Of a stretch of DNA of 64,000 nt, positions 41,132 through 50,103 are shown in pieces (the first letter of the stretch is position 1; each line of letters starts with the position of its first letter). Under the pieces are notes generated by a model that was not told where the DNA came from, searched no databases, and saw nothing but the letters and a program-made list of their open reading frames with translations. The position numbers and the translations under genes were made by a program. Source of the DNA: JANMDS01 sp031430575 (GTDB lineage: Bacteria; Pseudomonadota; Gammaproteobacteria; Burkholderiales; Casimicrobiaceae); NCBI GenBank assembly GCA_031430575.1, contig JANPBT010000037.1, forward strand, positions 62,001 through 126,000. Direction: 5' to 3'.

Positions 41132-41686
41132 TTATCGCGCCCGCCGTCGGATGCGGCGCAGTCCTAAAGCGCCAATAAGTAGCGCGAGCGTGCCCATGCC
41201 GATTTGCGAAAGCGTGGGGACGCGGAAAACTCGATCGAGATTTTCTTGTGTTGGAGCGAGCACGGTGAATGGAAAATAGGGTCTATTTTCAGGATCAGAC
41301 CAGCGCACTAATCCCTCGCTCACGAACGAGCCGTCGAAGTTATAGAACACATAGCGCAGATCATAGACCCCCGGCGCTAAACCCTCGAGCGCGATGGTAC
41401 GCCTTTGATCGACAGCCACAAAGAGCGGCGGGCAGTAACCCACTACGCGAACGGTCACGAGCCCCGGTGTCTTGTGTACCGTAACTATGCTTGAAAAGTT
41501 GAACGGGGGTACCAGCTCGTAACACAGAGAAAAGAACACAACACCTAGCGTTATCGGGAGTCCAGAAATGCGCGCCTCGGCGGGCTCTTTGATCCCTGCC
41601 CGGTCAATCTGCGACCATCCCGTTGGGATCATGCCAGGAAGACTAACGGCAAAACTAAAAAGGATGGCGATCAAACGAAGTTTCAT
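41132..41686 (-). CDS. IPTL-CTERM exported protein, copy 1
   Basis: A protein of about 184 residues. It has an N-terminal signal peptide (KLRLIAILFSFAVSLPGM) and a C-terminal sorting signal: VPTLSQIGMGTLALLIGALG then a basic tail RRIRRRAR, the IPTL-CTERM type found in betaproteobacteria. The middle has CYELVPPFN and VRVVGYCPPLFV with two Cys. The second ATG (41686) is chosen because AGGA is correctly spaced for it and it aligns with copy 2. It is one half of a tandem duplication with 41953-42513. Confidence 0.78.
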   Translation of the reverse strand: MKLRLIAILFSFAVSLPGMIPTGWSQIDRAGIKEPAEARISGLPITLGVVFFSLCYELVPPFNFSSIVTVHKTPGLVTVRVVGYCPPLFVAVDQRRTIALEGLAPGVYDLRYVFYNFDGSFVSEGLVRWSDPENRPYFPFTVLAPTQENLDRVFRVPTLSQIGMGTLALLIGALGLRRIRRRAR

Positions 41687-41699
41687 TTTCATATCCTTT

Positions 41700-41946
41700 T
41701 CAATAAATTTTAGGGACCCAACCCATCGCGCAGCCTATGCAAGCGCTGCCGGTGCTGTCGAGTTGATAGCCGCGCGCTTGCCAGCCGGCGATGGCGCTAT
41801 TTAAGACTAGTGCGTACGTATACGTACTGGGTCGCAGCATCAGCCAAAGCTGCTCCATATCGCCGCGCGGCGCGGAGGCGGTCGCTGGGTAGATATAGCC
41901 CTCGATCCCATCAAATTTCCAGCCATACTGGGCAAATTCGTCGGCC
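41700..41946 (-). pseudogene. Duplicated 3' fragment of the subtilase gene
   Basis: About 247 bases almost identical (a handful of substitutions) to the 3' end of the subtilase gene (42534-42778). It encodes the same C-terminal residues from DEFAQYGWKFDG to IGCAMGWVPKIY. It has no start, promoter or upstream domain and abuts the 3' end of IPTL-CTERM copy 2, so it marks the junction of a tandem duplication. Confidence 0.85.
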
Positions 41947-41952
41947 ACTACT

Positions 41953-42513
41953 TCACCGCGCTCGCCGTCGGATGCGACGCACGCCGAAAGCGCCAATCAG
42001 TAGCGCAAGCGCACTCATGCCGATTTGCGAAAGCGTGGGGACGCGGAAAACTCGATCGAGATTTTCTTGTGTTGGAGCGAGCACGGTGAACGGAAACACA
42101 CGCTGATTCTGGGAATCATAGCCCAGCATTAAACCTTCGCTCACGAATGAACCATCGAAATTGTAGAACTCATATCGCACTTCATAAATACCCGGCAACA
42201 GGTCGTTTAAGCTAAAAGCAAATCCTCCTTGAACAATAGAAACAAAGAGTGGTGGGCAATAGCCCACGACGCGAACGGTCACGAGCCCGGGCGCTTTGTG
42301 CACGGTAATAATACTTGAATAATTGAATGGAGGAACTAACTCGTAGCAAAGATCTAGAAAACCGACGCCGAGCGTAATCGGAAACCCTGAAATGCGCGCC
42401 TCGGCGGGCTCTCGGATTCCAGCCGAAAGAGGAGCTTGCGCCCAAGCAATCGGGAGTAAACACTGCAGGTTGAGAAGAAATACAAAAACAGTACGTAAGG
42501 TGCGAAGTTTCAT
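41953..42513 (-). CDS. IPTL-CTERM exported protein, copy 2
   Basis: A 186-residue paralogue of the protein at 41132. Signal peptide KLRTLRTVFVFLLNLQCLLP, shared core EPAEARISG(F/L)PITLGV and VRVVGYCPPLFV, and C-terminal VPTLSQIGMSALALLIGAFG plus RRIRRRAR. The ATG at 42513 is preferred to a TTG at 42534 overlapping the subtilase stop. It follows the subtilase by 17 bases and is probably co-transcribed. Middle regions differ clearly from copy 1 although the adjacent protease fragment is nearly identical. Confidence 0.78.
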   Translation of the reverse strand: MKLRTLRTVFVFLLNLQCLLPIAWAQAPLSAGIREPAEARISGFPITLGVGFLDLCYELVPPFNYSSIITVHKAPGLVTVRVVGYCPPLFVSIVQGGFAFSLNDLLPGIYEVRYEFYNFDGSFVSEGLMLGYDSQNQRVFPFTVLAPTQENLDRVFRVPTLSQIGMSALALLIGAFGVRRIRRRAR

Positions 42514-42530
42514 TTTCCCGGGCTCTACGC

Positions 42531-45226
42531 TCAATAAATTTTAGAGACCCAACCCATGGCGCAGCCTATGCAAGCGCTGCCGGTGCTGTCGAGTTGATAG
42601 CCGCGCGCTTGCCAACCGGCGATGGCGCTATTTAAGACTAGTGCGTACGTATACGTACTGGGTCGCAGCATCAGCCAAAGCTGCTCCATATCGCCGCGCG
42701 GCGCGGAGGCGGTCGCGGGGTAAATATAGCCCTCGATACCGTCAAATTTCCAGCCATACTGGGCAAATTCGTCGGTGGGCGCGGTCGGCGCGCGGGCTAC
42801 GTAGATGTGCCTCCCTGCATATTCACCGCCTCCCGCATCGATCACTACGCTATAGCGGTTGAGCGCAAGAAGCGGGGTACCCTCGCTGGCCACCGGCGTT
42901 GTCATGACGCGAAAGTTCGCCTTGAGTCGCTCCGGCATCGTGTAGTTGCATGAGGTCGGCGGCGGGAAGGGCTGGCCGGGCGGTGGATTGACTTGGCCAA
43001 AGCCGCCTGTAGGGACGATCGAAGAAGACGGTACAAGCGCTGGTGCACCCGCTGGGCTGCGATAGGTATCGACGACGCGGCTCGCAAACCTTGAGCCACA
43101 ATAAATTTGGGTTGACGACGTGCGCGGCCAGAGCAGGCCGCCAAAGTAAGCGGCCGCCGCTTGCGTTGGCACGGTGGTGTAGAAAAAATCGTTACCCGAG
43201 AGCTCCTCTTGCTCGATCAGGGGCGTCTCAAACGAATAGTCCTCTGGCGCGCCTTTCGCATATGCGCTCAATTGGCTGGCGACGCTGCCGCCACGCGCAA
43301 TGCCATAGCCCCAGTATTGAGAAAACGCCCCTGCGCTGAGAAATCCCCCCGCGCCATCTGGGATGCGTGCGCTATTTTTAAGCAGGGTGCGCATATCAAC
43401 CGAGCGCCAAGTGCCCAGTGAATTAGGGGTTTGGTATGACTTTGCATTCATTAACGGAATCGCGGAGCGGGTAATGCCGAGCAGCCCGGAGACGAAGGGC
43501 GCAGACATGGAAGTGCCGCTGCAGATGCCGTAGCCTTGGCCAACGTTGTATGTTGCGGGCAATCCGGGGGCGGTCAATAGCGTGTACCCGAATTGATCTG
43601 TCCAAGAGTATTGCTTTGGCGTATTGGTGTCAGGACCAAAGAGTGCGCCAGAGCCGCATCTGCCCAGTGCACCCCATTCAGACCCTGGGTGAAAGGTGGA
43701 GACGATATCTCGCGCTGGCGCGCTGAGCCATTGATTCGCGCCGAAGTTAGTTCCGATTTCTCTAATTTCATTGCTTGGTCGTGCGGGCGACTGCTCTTTC
43801 CATTGCTTCGCATTCCAAAGCTCGAGGCTGGTCAGCGAGCCATGCGTTTCACCGAGTTGCGCGCCACCGACCGCCACGGTGCGCGGGTCAGAGGCTGGAA
43901 ACTGTAGCGCCGAATTGTTGTTACCCGAGGCTCCCACGATCTGTACGTCTGCATCGGAGGCAAATTTCAAAAGCATGCAATAAGCATCGTTCGCATCGTT
44001 TGTGTAGCCGCCGTATTGGTATTTCACACTGCCCGATTGTGTGCCCGGCGTAGCCGTCCCGCAGGAGTGCACGCCTGCGCTTAGGCTCATGTTGACCACA
44101 TTCGCGCCTGAGCGAATCATGCGGCGGATCGCATCAATTTGATCTGCCTCAGAAATGCCCGCGCCGCCGCCATTGCAGCTGGTGATTTTTGCGACCTGCA
44201 CGTTGCAGCGCGCGCATTGCCCGCGCACGCCCGCGTTATTGCTATGCTCCGCTGCGATGATGCCGTGAACGTGGGTGCCGTGACCATGCCCATCCGTTAA
44301 ACCTATCGTGCCGCTCGCGTTGACATCGTCGTTTTCGCAGCCTGAATACCGTGGGAAAAAATTCCAGCTTCGATGTTTGCGCAAGCTTTTAGTCAAGTCA
44401 GGGTGGGCGGTTGTAGTCCCGCTGTCTATGATCGCAACATGACCATGCCCCGGCGTTAAGCTCCAAAGCTGACTCATTTGCAGTGCGTGCGGTCCCCACT
44501 GCCCCGTGATCCCACTTTGCGGGCTGCTTGCGGTGCCTTGGACGACATTATCGTAAAGCGGCTCGCCTGAAAGCTGAGAAGTGAGCTCTTTGCGGGCAGC
44601 GCGAAAAAACGGATCACTTTGCATCGCTTTGAGCGCTGCATCGCGATCTGACTGGCTCAAGTAGGTCAATCGAACATATTCGTGCAGGGCAAGCTCAGGA
44701 TTTTCGCTCGTTTTAATGACTGGGAGAATTTCGACGGTGCGGCCATCAATCTCTACGCGTCGCTCTTGCTCGCTAGAGATGACGCGCTCTGATTGCAGCT
44801 TAAGCCCAGCGCGCACTTTTGGGTCGAGGCGCTCGGTGCGAATGATGGGGGTAATCGAAATGGGGTTACCTAGTTTTTCTTGAATGCCTTTGACCCGCTG
44901 CGCTTGCTCGGATTTAGCGCTTGCGATTAACAACTCCGGCTCGGCGAGATTTTTTGCGAGACCCGCGTTGAGTCTCACGATCAAGCTCGGCAGCGCGAGA
45001 AGATCAGCGGCGCTCAGGTCGGGGGCGACCCGATCACTTATAAAGTAGTCGCGGTACAGGCTGCTCTGCCGGTTGGGGTGCGCGTCTAGGTGAAGCGGTG
45101 CGTCTTTAGAACCGACGAGCGTCGATCGGATTAACGGTGTAGCCGAGACCTGCGCGATTGCGGAGGGGGGGGGGGGGTGAACGTAAAGAACAAAATCGAA
45201 ACAAAACCGAATTTGGAAAGCCTCAT
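42531..45226 (-). CDS. Exported subtilisin-like (S8) protease interrupted by a poly-C tract
   Basis: A secreted serine protease. The S8 triad is present: Asp in HVAIIDSGTTTAHPDL, His in GHGHGTHVHGIIA, Ser in GTSMSAPFVSGLLG. The frame is open from 44984 down, but the natural start is the ATG at 45226 with a GAGGG site. It encodes MRLSKFGFVSILFFTFTPPP and then, in the other frame, SAIAQVSATP, an obvious signal peptide and cleavage site. The two frames are split by a run of 13 C (minus strand; 45165-45177). Fourteen or eleven C would give one open frame of about 898 codons. The C-terminal 80 residues are duplicated at 41700. Confidence 0.85.
45165..45177 (-). repeat. Homopolymeric C13 tract in the subtilase signal-peptide region
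   Basis: Thirteen consecutive C on the coding strand, encoding a Pro run in the signal peptide. With 13 C the upstream ATG frame stops soon after; adding one or removing two joins it to the protease. Candidate contingency locus, or a sequencing error in a homopolymer. Confidence 0.8.
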
Positions 45227-45375
45227 GTACTACCCTCGCGTGCGATTACCGAACTATATCGCCAAAGCGATTTGCACGCAATCGCGGGGAGTGATTGATA
45301 TTTCGCGGGATCGGTAATCAACGGAGGGCTACATCCGCACTAATATCAGCGAGAAATTGTTGCCAGCGATCTGAT

Positions 45376-45420
45376 AAAAAAACTGCACCACAGGTGAGGC
45401 TACCTGCGGCGCAGTTTTGT
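45376..45420 (-). terminator. Second terminator built from two inverted repeat copies
   Basis: On the minus strand, AAAACTGCGCCGCAGGTA, short loop, then CACCTGTGGTGCAGTTTTTTT. The clean copy is 45400-45416 and the other arm (45381-45397) carries substitutions. It lies 35 bases after the stop of the gene at 45455. Confidence 0.88.
45400..45416 (-). repeat. Uptake-sequence-like repeat, copy 26 (core)
   Basis: One arm of the terminator at 45376-45420. Confidence 0.93.
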
Positions 45421-45454
45421 GTTGTTTGAGGCTTCTTTTGAAGCCTCTGCCGAT

Positions 45455-46672
45455 TTAGTACGACGTTAAATTTGCCCCGTTTGCACCAACAACGATATAG
45501 CCTGCATCGCGCGTGGCGATCGCGCTTAAATTTTGCGTTGTGCCCGAGCTCACGGGGCTCCAAGCGGTGCCGTTGATGCTGTTGAGGATGGTGCCACCGT
45601 CGCCGATAGCGATGAGCTGCGAGCCTGCGAGAATCCCGGTTAGATTTTGGGTTGTAACCGAAACTTGCGAGGCCCACGTAATGGCGTCTGCGCTCGTATA
45701 AACAGCGCCTTTCTCGCCCACCAAAACGTATTGCGTGGCGCCGAAAGCGGCGGCGCGCAGCGCGCCTGCACTGGCGATGCTGCGATTAGCCCACGTTGTA
45801 AGATCAGCGCTTACAAGCACCGTCCCTGCTGCGCCAAGTGCTACGAAATTAGAATTAACGAAGTTGACACCGAGCAAATCAGAGGTTACGTTGGATGCCC
45901 GCGCGACCCACGTGAGGCCATCAATGCTGGTCACGATCGTACCGCCAGCGCCGACGGCTACGAAGCTGCCGATCGCGCTGGTGGTGACCGCATTAAGATT
46001 GGCCGTAGTGCCCGAGGCTGCCTTCGTCCACGCCTCGCCGTTGGTCGATTGCAAGATCGTGCCGCCATTGCCAACTGCGACCGCGATCGCGCCATTGGTA
46101 ATCACGCCATTGAGGTTTTCGGTTACGCCGCTGACGCGCGAAATCCATGCTTTGCCATCGGCGCTGCTATAAATCGAGCCGCCGTTGCCGACTGCAACCA
46201 CTTTGATCGTGGCGTCGGTGCCGCTTACTGCGGACACGCCGTTAAATGCCGTTGTGCCAAGCGCCGCGCCTGATGCCCAAGTGACACCCGCCAAGCGCGG
46301 GCTTGCGGTTTGCGCCACCGAGCCCGGACCGCCGGGGCCGCCATCTTTGCGGCCATTGATGGCAAACGAGTAGGCCGTGCCGTTGGACAGACCAATCGCA
46401 ACGTAAGGCGAGGTGACATTGACGACCGCCCTTCCGCCAGCGAGCGTCGTCCAGTTTTCTGGGGTCACGCCCGGCACTGCCGCGTAAAACAACCAATACT
46501 CAACTCCGGGTTCGGCAGTCCAGCTGACGGTGACGCGACTATCACCGGCCGCCGTGGTCACGCCAGTTGGGGCGGGTGCGGACGCGCCGCCGCCTCCGCC
46601 GCAGCCTGCAAGAACTGCCAAGGCTACGCTTGAAAGAAAAGTAATGAAACTGCGAATAGAGCAAATGCGCAT
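45455..46672 (-). CDS. Lipoprotein with fibronectin-like start and BNR-type repeats
   Basis: A 405-residue lipoprotein. The signal peptide ends LAVLAGCGGGGG (lipobox Cys about 23). A fibronectin-III-like segment (APTGVTTAAGDSRVTVSWTA) is followed by six or so blade repeats of the form VAVGNGGTILQSTNGEAWT and VAVGAGGTIVTSIDGLTWV, a beta-propeller of unknown binding partner. It resembles the BNR lipoprotein at 7357 only in fold. A repeat-made terminator follows. Confidence 0.78.
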   Translation of the reverse strand: MRICSIRSFITFLSSVALAVLAGCGGGGGASAPAPTGVTTAAGDSRVTVSWTAEPGVEYWLFYAAVPGVTPENWTTLAGGRAVVNVTSPYVAIGLSNGTAYSFAINGRKDGGPGGPGSVAQTASPRLAGVTWASGAALGTTAFNGVSAVSGTDATIKVVAVGNGGSIYSSADGKAWISRVSGVTENLNGVITNGAIAVAVGNGGTILQSTNGEAWTKAASGTTANLNAVTTSAIGSFVAVGAGGTIVTSIDGLTWVARASNVTSDLLGVNFVNSNFVALGAAGTVLVSADLTTWANRSIASAGALRAAAFGATQYVLVGEKGAVYTSADAITWASQVSVTTQNLTGILAGSQLIAIGDGGTILNSINGTAWSPVSSGTTQNLSAIATRDAGYIVVGANGANLTSY

Positions 46673-46870
46673 GATGAAAATCCGAAAGTGTCGATAGCGA
46701 TGACTGGGATGGATTTTGAGAAACGATGATTCAAATTTTCCACGCCGCTAGGGTACATTCTACGTGGCACGGAGCTTGCACATTGCATCCAGTCTTTTTG
46801 GCTATTTCTGAGGGAACTTGAGATAGGTCGCGTCCTACTTCTTTGTGCTTTACCAATCGCGGCCGCGACT

Positions 46871-48937
46871 TTGCTCGCGGCCCAGGGTCTGCGTGCACAA
46901 ACCGCGCCGCAATCTCTGCCACCCACGGTGGTCACCGGCAGCAGGGTCGCCGCAGATCCGCAAGATTTGCCGATGGCCATTGATGTGATCGGCGCGGAGA
47001 CGTTGCGCGATCAAACGCTGCAGATTAATTTGAGCGAAACGCTTTCCCGCGTGCCGGGCATCAACGTACAAAATCGTGGCAACTACGCCCAAGATCTGCA
47101 GATTTCCTCGCGTGGCTTTGGTGCGCGGGCGAGCTTTGGCGTGCGCGGTATCCGCTTATTTACCGATGGCATTCCGGCCTCGCAACCCGATGGGCAGGGT
47201 CAGGTTTCCCATTTCGCGCTCGGTAGCGCGGATCGAGTGGAAGTGCTGCGCGGGCCGTTTTCAGTGCTTTACGGCAACGCTTCCGGTGGAGTGATGCAAA
47301 TTTTTACCGAATCTGCGCCGCAGGTACCGGAAGCAGCGATTGGGCTCGCCTTTGGCAGCAACGATACGCAGCGCACGAGCCTGCGGGCTGGCGGGCGGTT
47401 TGGCGGTGGCACAGGCTTGAACTTTGATACGTCCCGTTTTGCCACAGATGGCACACGTCCGCAAAGTGCGGCAACCAAAACTGCGGGCAATGCCAAGCTC
47501 ACGTCTGCGATCGGCGATACGAAATTGACGATCATTGCCAATACCGTGAATATCAACGCGCAAGACGCGCTCGGCCTGACCCGGGTCGAGTTTGATACTA
47601 ACCCCGATCAGACCACCGCCGCTGCGACGCTCTTTAATACCCGCAAAACCACGCGCCAAAGCCAATTTGGAGTGAAAGCAGAGCATGCGTTGGCACCCGC
47701 TCACGCGCTTGAATTAATCGTCTACGGCGGCGAACGCGCGGTCACGCAATGGCAGAGCATTCCCGTGGCCACGCAAACGGCTGCGACCCAACCCGGCGGC
47801 GTGATTGATTTCAATCGCAGCTACGGCGGCATTGATGCGAAATATATTCATCGCGCCCAATGGGGCTCATTCATCGTCGGCGGCAATTTCGACAATCTCG
47901 ATGAAGCCCGCCGAGGCTATGAAAATTTCAATGGCACCACGCTTGGCGTCACTGGCAAGCTGCGTCGGCATGAAAGCAATCGGGTGCGTAATGAAGATCT
48001 TTACGCGCAGGCGCAGATTAAAGTTGCGCCACAGGTATCGCTCACGGCTGGCGTGCGTCAGAGCAATGTCAATTTCAAAAGTAACGATGACTATATTGTG
48101 GCGGGCCGTAACCCCGACGATAGCGGTCAAGCCAGCTACAAAAAATTGACGCCTGCGCTCGGCGTTTCGTTTAAAGCTTCGCCCGCGCTTAGTCTCTACG
48201 CCAGCGCGGGTCGTGGATTCGAAACGCCGACGTTCAACGAGCTTTCGTACCGTGCCAGCGGCCAGACCGGATTAAATTTTGATTTGAAGCCCGCAGTGAG
48301 TGATAGCGTTGAAATGGGCGCGAAGTATCGCGCCGGTAGCGTACGCGCAGCGCTGGCTATTTTTCAGACCAAAACTGAAAATGAAATTGTCACGCTCACC
48401 AATGCGGGCGGGCGCAGCGCCTTTCAAAATGCTAGCAAAACGACACGCACGGGCGGTGAGCTTTCGCTCGTGGCGTCGCTTACGAGCGAAATCGATTTTT
48501 TGATCGCAGCGACCGCGCTTAACGCGAAATACGACGAAGCCTTCAAGACCTGCGGCGCACCGCCGTGTACCGTGCCTGTCGTCATCGTAAACGCTGGCAA
48601 TAAGTTGCCGGGCCTGCCCGCGCAATCAGCCTTTGCAGAGATGAAATGGTCGCACCCCGCGGGCGTTACCGCTGCGCTCGAGATCAAGCATCAAAGCAAA
48701 ATTTATGTGAACGACACCAATGCCGATGCTGCCGCTGCTTACACGATTGGTAGCGCTCGCGTAGGTTATGTGTGGCGCAAGGGCGCGCTGGCGGTCGATT
48801 TCGGCGCACGGGTTGATAATCTTGCGGACAAACGCTATGCAGGCACCGTGATTGTGAACGAAGGCAATGGCCGATTTTTTGAGCCAGCCGCCGGTCGCAC
48901 CTGGCTCGCCACGCTGGGCATGACGCTCAAAATGTAG
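46871..48937 (+). CDS. TonB-dependent outer-membrane receptor
   Basis: A receptor of about 690 residues with plug domain (LPPTVVTGSRVAADPQDLP as TonB box region; LSRVPGINVQNRGNYAQDL; SADRVEVLRGPFSVLYGN) and a beta-barrel ending in a terminal aromatic-poor strand. The first usable start is TTG 46871, but the same frame upstream continues into a perfect signal-peptide core (GRVLLLCALPIAAAT) with no ATG, GTG or TTG. A GAGGG site precedes an ATA at 46823, so the start is either ATA or a mutated ATG. The downstream copper-oxidase remnant hints at metal uptake. Two degenerate repeat copies and one clean copy lie inside. Confidence 0.88.
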   Translation: MLAAQGLRAQTAPQSLPPTVVTGSRVAADPQDLPMAIDVIGAETLRDQTLQINLSETLSRVPGINVQNRGNYAQDLQISSRGFGARASFGVRGIRLFTDGIPASQPDGQGQVSHFALGSADRVEVLRGPFSVLYGNASGGVMQIFTESAPQVPEAAIGLAFGSNDTQRTSLRAGGRFGGGTGLNFDTSRFATDGTRPQSAATKTAGNAKLTSAIGDTKLTIIANTVNINAQDALGLTRVEFDTNPDQTTAAATLFNTRKTTRQSQFGVKAEHALAPAHALELIVYGGERAVTQWQSIPVATQTAATQPGGVIDFNRSYGGIDAKYIHRAQWGSFIVGGNFDNLDEARRGYENFNGTTLGVTGKLRRHESNRVRNEDLYAQAQIKVAPQVSLTAGVRQSNVNFKSNDDYIVAGRNPDDSGQASYKKLTPALGVSFKASPALSLYASAGRGFETPTFNELSYRASGQTGLNFDLKPAVSDSVEMGAKYRAGSVRAALAIFQTKTENEIVTLTNAGGRSAFQNASKTTRTGGELSLVASLTSEIDFLIAATALNAKYDEAFKTCGAPPCTVPVVIVNAGNKLPGLPAQSAFAEMKWSHPAGVTAALEIKHQSKIYVNDTNADAAAAYTIGSARVGYVWRKGALAVDFGARVDNLADKRYAGTVIVNEGNGRFFEPAAGRTWLATLGMTLKM
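47311..47327 (+). repeat. Uptake-sequence-like repeat, copy 27 (core)
   Basis: Inside the TonB-dependent receptor plug; read as SAPQV. Confidence 0.93.
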
Positions 48938-48940
48938 TCA

Positions 48941-49432
48941 ATGGAGCGCCGCGAATTTTTACTCGCACGTAGCGCGGCGGCGCTGGCCGGCTGCGCCGCA
49001 GGTATTTACTCGCGATACCGCGCCAGATCGCGGCTTTCGGCTCGATCTCGATGGCGTTCGAGGCTGACGATGGATGGCAAGAAATATGACGATATTGATA
49101 GCGTGATTCGCGTGCAGCGTGGCGCCAAAGAAATTTTGGAAATTCATAACGCCCCGATATCAATGCCCCACCCGATTCACCTGCGCGGTTTTCACTTTCG
49201 CGTGCTCAAGCGTACTGCACTCTACGGCCCGGCAAAAGCGCTGGGGCGGCATGATGGATTGCCCACTGTCGATCTTGGATACAAAAATACCGTCACCGTT
49301 TGGCCGAGCGAGCGCGGCCGCATCGTGATCGACTTTTCAACCGCGCAAGAAGGCCCGTAGCGGTCTATGTTTCATTGCCACAATCTTGAGCATGAAGATG
49401 CGATGATGATGTTGCCAGTCGAGATCGTTTAA
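48941..49432 (+). pseudogene. Degraded multicopper oxidase
   Basis: Remnant of a multicopper oxidase. The N-terminus MERREFLLARSAAALAGCA is a twin-arginine-like signal, but it jumps directly into the C-terminal cupredoxin domain (MPHPIHLRGFHFRVLKR). An in-frame TAG (49358-49360) then separates EGP from the type 1 copper motif MFHCHNLEHEDAMMM, which reads on in the same frame to TAA 49430-49432. So the central domains are deleted and the last strand is cut off by a nonsense codon. A dispersed-repeat copy sits at the deletion-side junction. Confidence 0.8.
48989..49005 (+). repeat. Uptake-sequence-like repeat, copy 28 (core)
   Basis: Inside the multicopper oxidase remnant signal peptide; read as GCAAGI. 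Confidence 0.93.
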
Positions 49433-49438
49433 GCGCAA

Positions 49439-49455
49439 ATCTGCGCCGCAGGTAG
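49439..49455 (+). repeat. Uptake-sequence-like repeat, copy 29 (core)
   Basis: Intergenic, 6 bases after the final stop of the multicopper oxidase remnant. Confidence 0.93.
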
Positions 49456-49607
49456 GAGACGCCGCGTCCGCGACGCTAAACCAAACTTTTTCAATACTGC
49501 GTTTTGACAAAACTTCTCGGTAACGCGCCACGCGTGCGGCCTCAGCTTACATTCCTGTGAAACCTAACCGAGCGCCGGCGATTCAAGAAGCGTGGATTGT
49601 TTTGATC

Positions 49608-49634
49608 TGCGCTTTTGAGCGCACGCATTTTTTT
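49608..49634 (+). terminator. Hairpin with T run between convergent genes
   Basis: Stem TGCGCT/AGCGCA, loop TTTG, followed by CGCA and seven T. It sits just beyond the end of trmL and can serve the plus-strand remnant. Confidence 0.7.
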
Positions 49635-49636
49635 GT

Positions 49637-50092
49637 TTACGCAAACCCGAGCTGCCGCCACGCCTCAAACACCGTCACCGCGACCGCGTTCGACAAATTT
49701 AAGCTTCGATTATTGGGGCGCATCGGAAGCTTGAGCTTTGCTTCATCCGCAAATTCATTGCGCACCGCTTCTGGCAAACCCGAAGTTTCGTTGCCGAACA
49801 CGAGCACGTCTTCATCGTTGAATTGCACCTCATAGGGCGAGCGCGTGCCTTTGGTCGTGAGCGCAAAAAGCCTGCGTTCTCCGAGCGCCGATTTGCAAGC
49901 AACCCAATTTGCGTGCACCTTCATTGGGGCGAACTCATGGTAATCGAGCCCGGCGCGGCGCAGCTTGGCGTCATCAAGCGGGAAGCCAAGCGGCTCGACC
50001 AAATGCAATTGCGCGCCAGTGTTTGCGCAGAGGCGAATGATGTTTCCCGTGTTTGGTGGAATTTCAGGCTGAACGAGGACGACGTGGAGCAT
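49637..50092 (-). CDS. trmL: tRNA (cytidine/uridine-34-2'-O)-methyltransferase
   Basis: TrmL methylates the wobble nucleotide of tRNA-Leu isoacceptors; SPOUT fold with a trefoil knot. The 151 residues match the family. VLVQPEIPPNTGNIIRLCAN, LVEPLGFPLDDAKLRRAGLD, VLVFGNETSGLP and NRSLNLSNAVAVTVFEAWRQ are all diagnostic. It follows comF by 11 bases on the minus strand. Confidence 0.95.
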   Translation of the reverse strand: MLHVVLVQPEIPPNTGNIIRLCANTGAQLHLVEPLGFPLDDAKLRRAGLDYHEFAPMKVHANWVACKSALGERRLFALTTKGTRSPYEVQFNDEDVLVFGNETSGLPEAVRNEFADEAKLKLPMRPNNRSLNLSNAVAVTVFEAWRQLGFA

Positions 50093-50103
50093 AGTCGTTA
50101 GTT

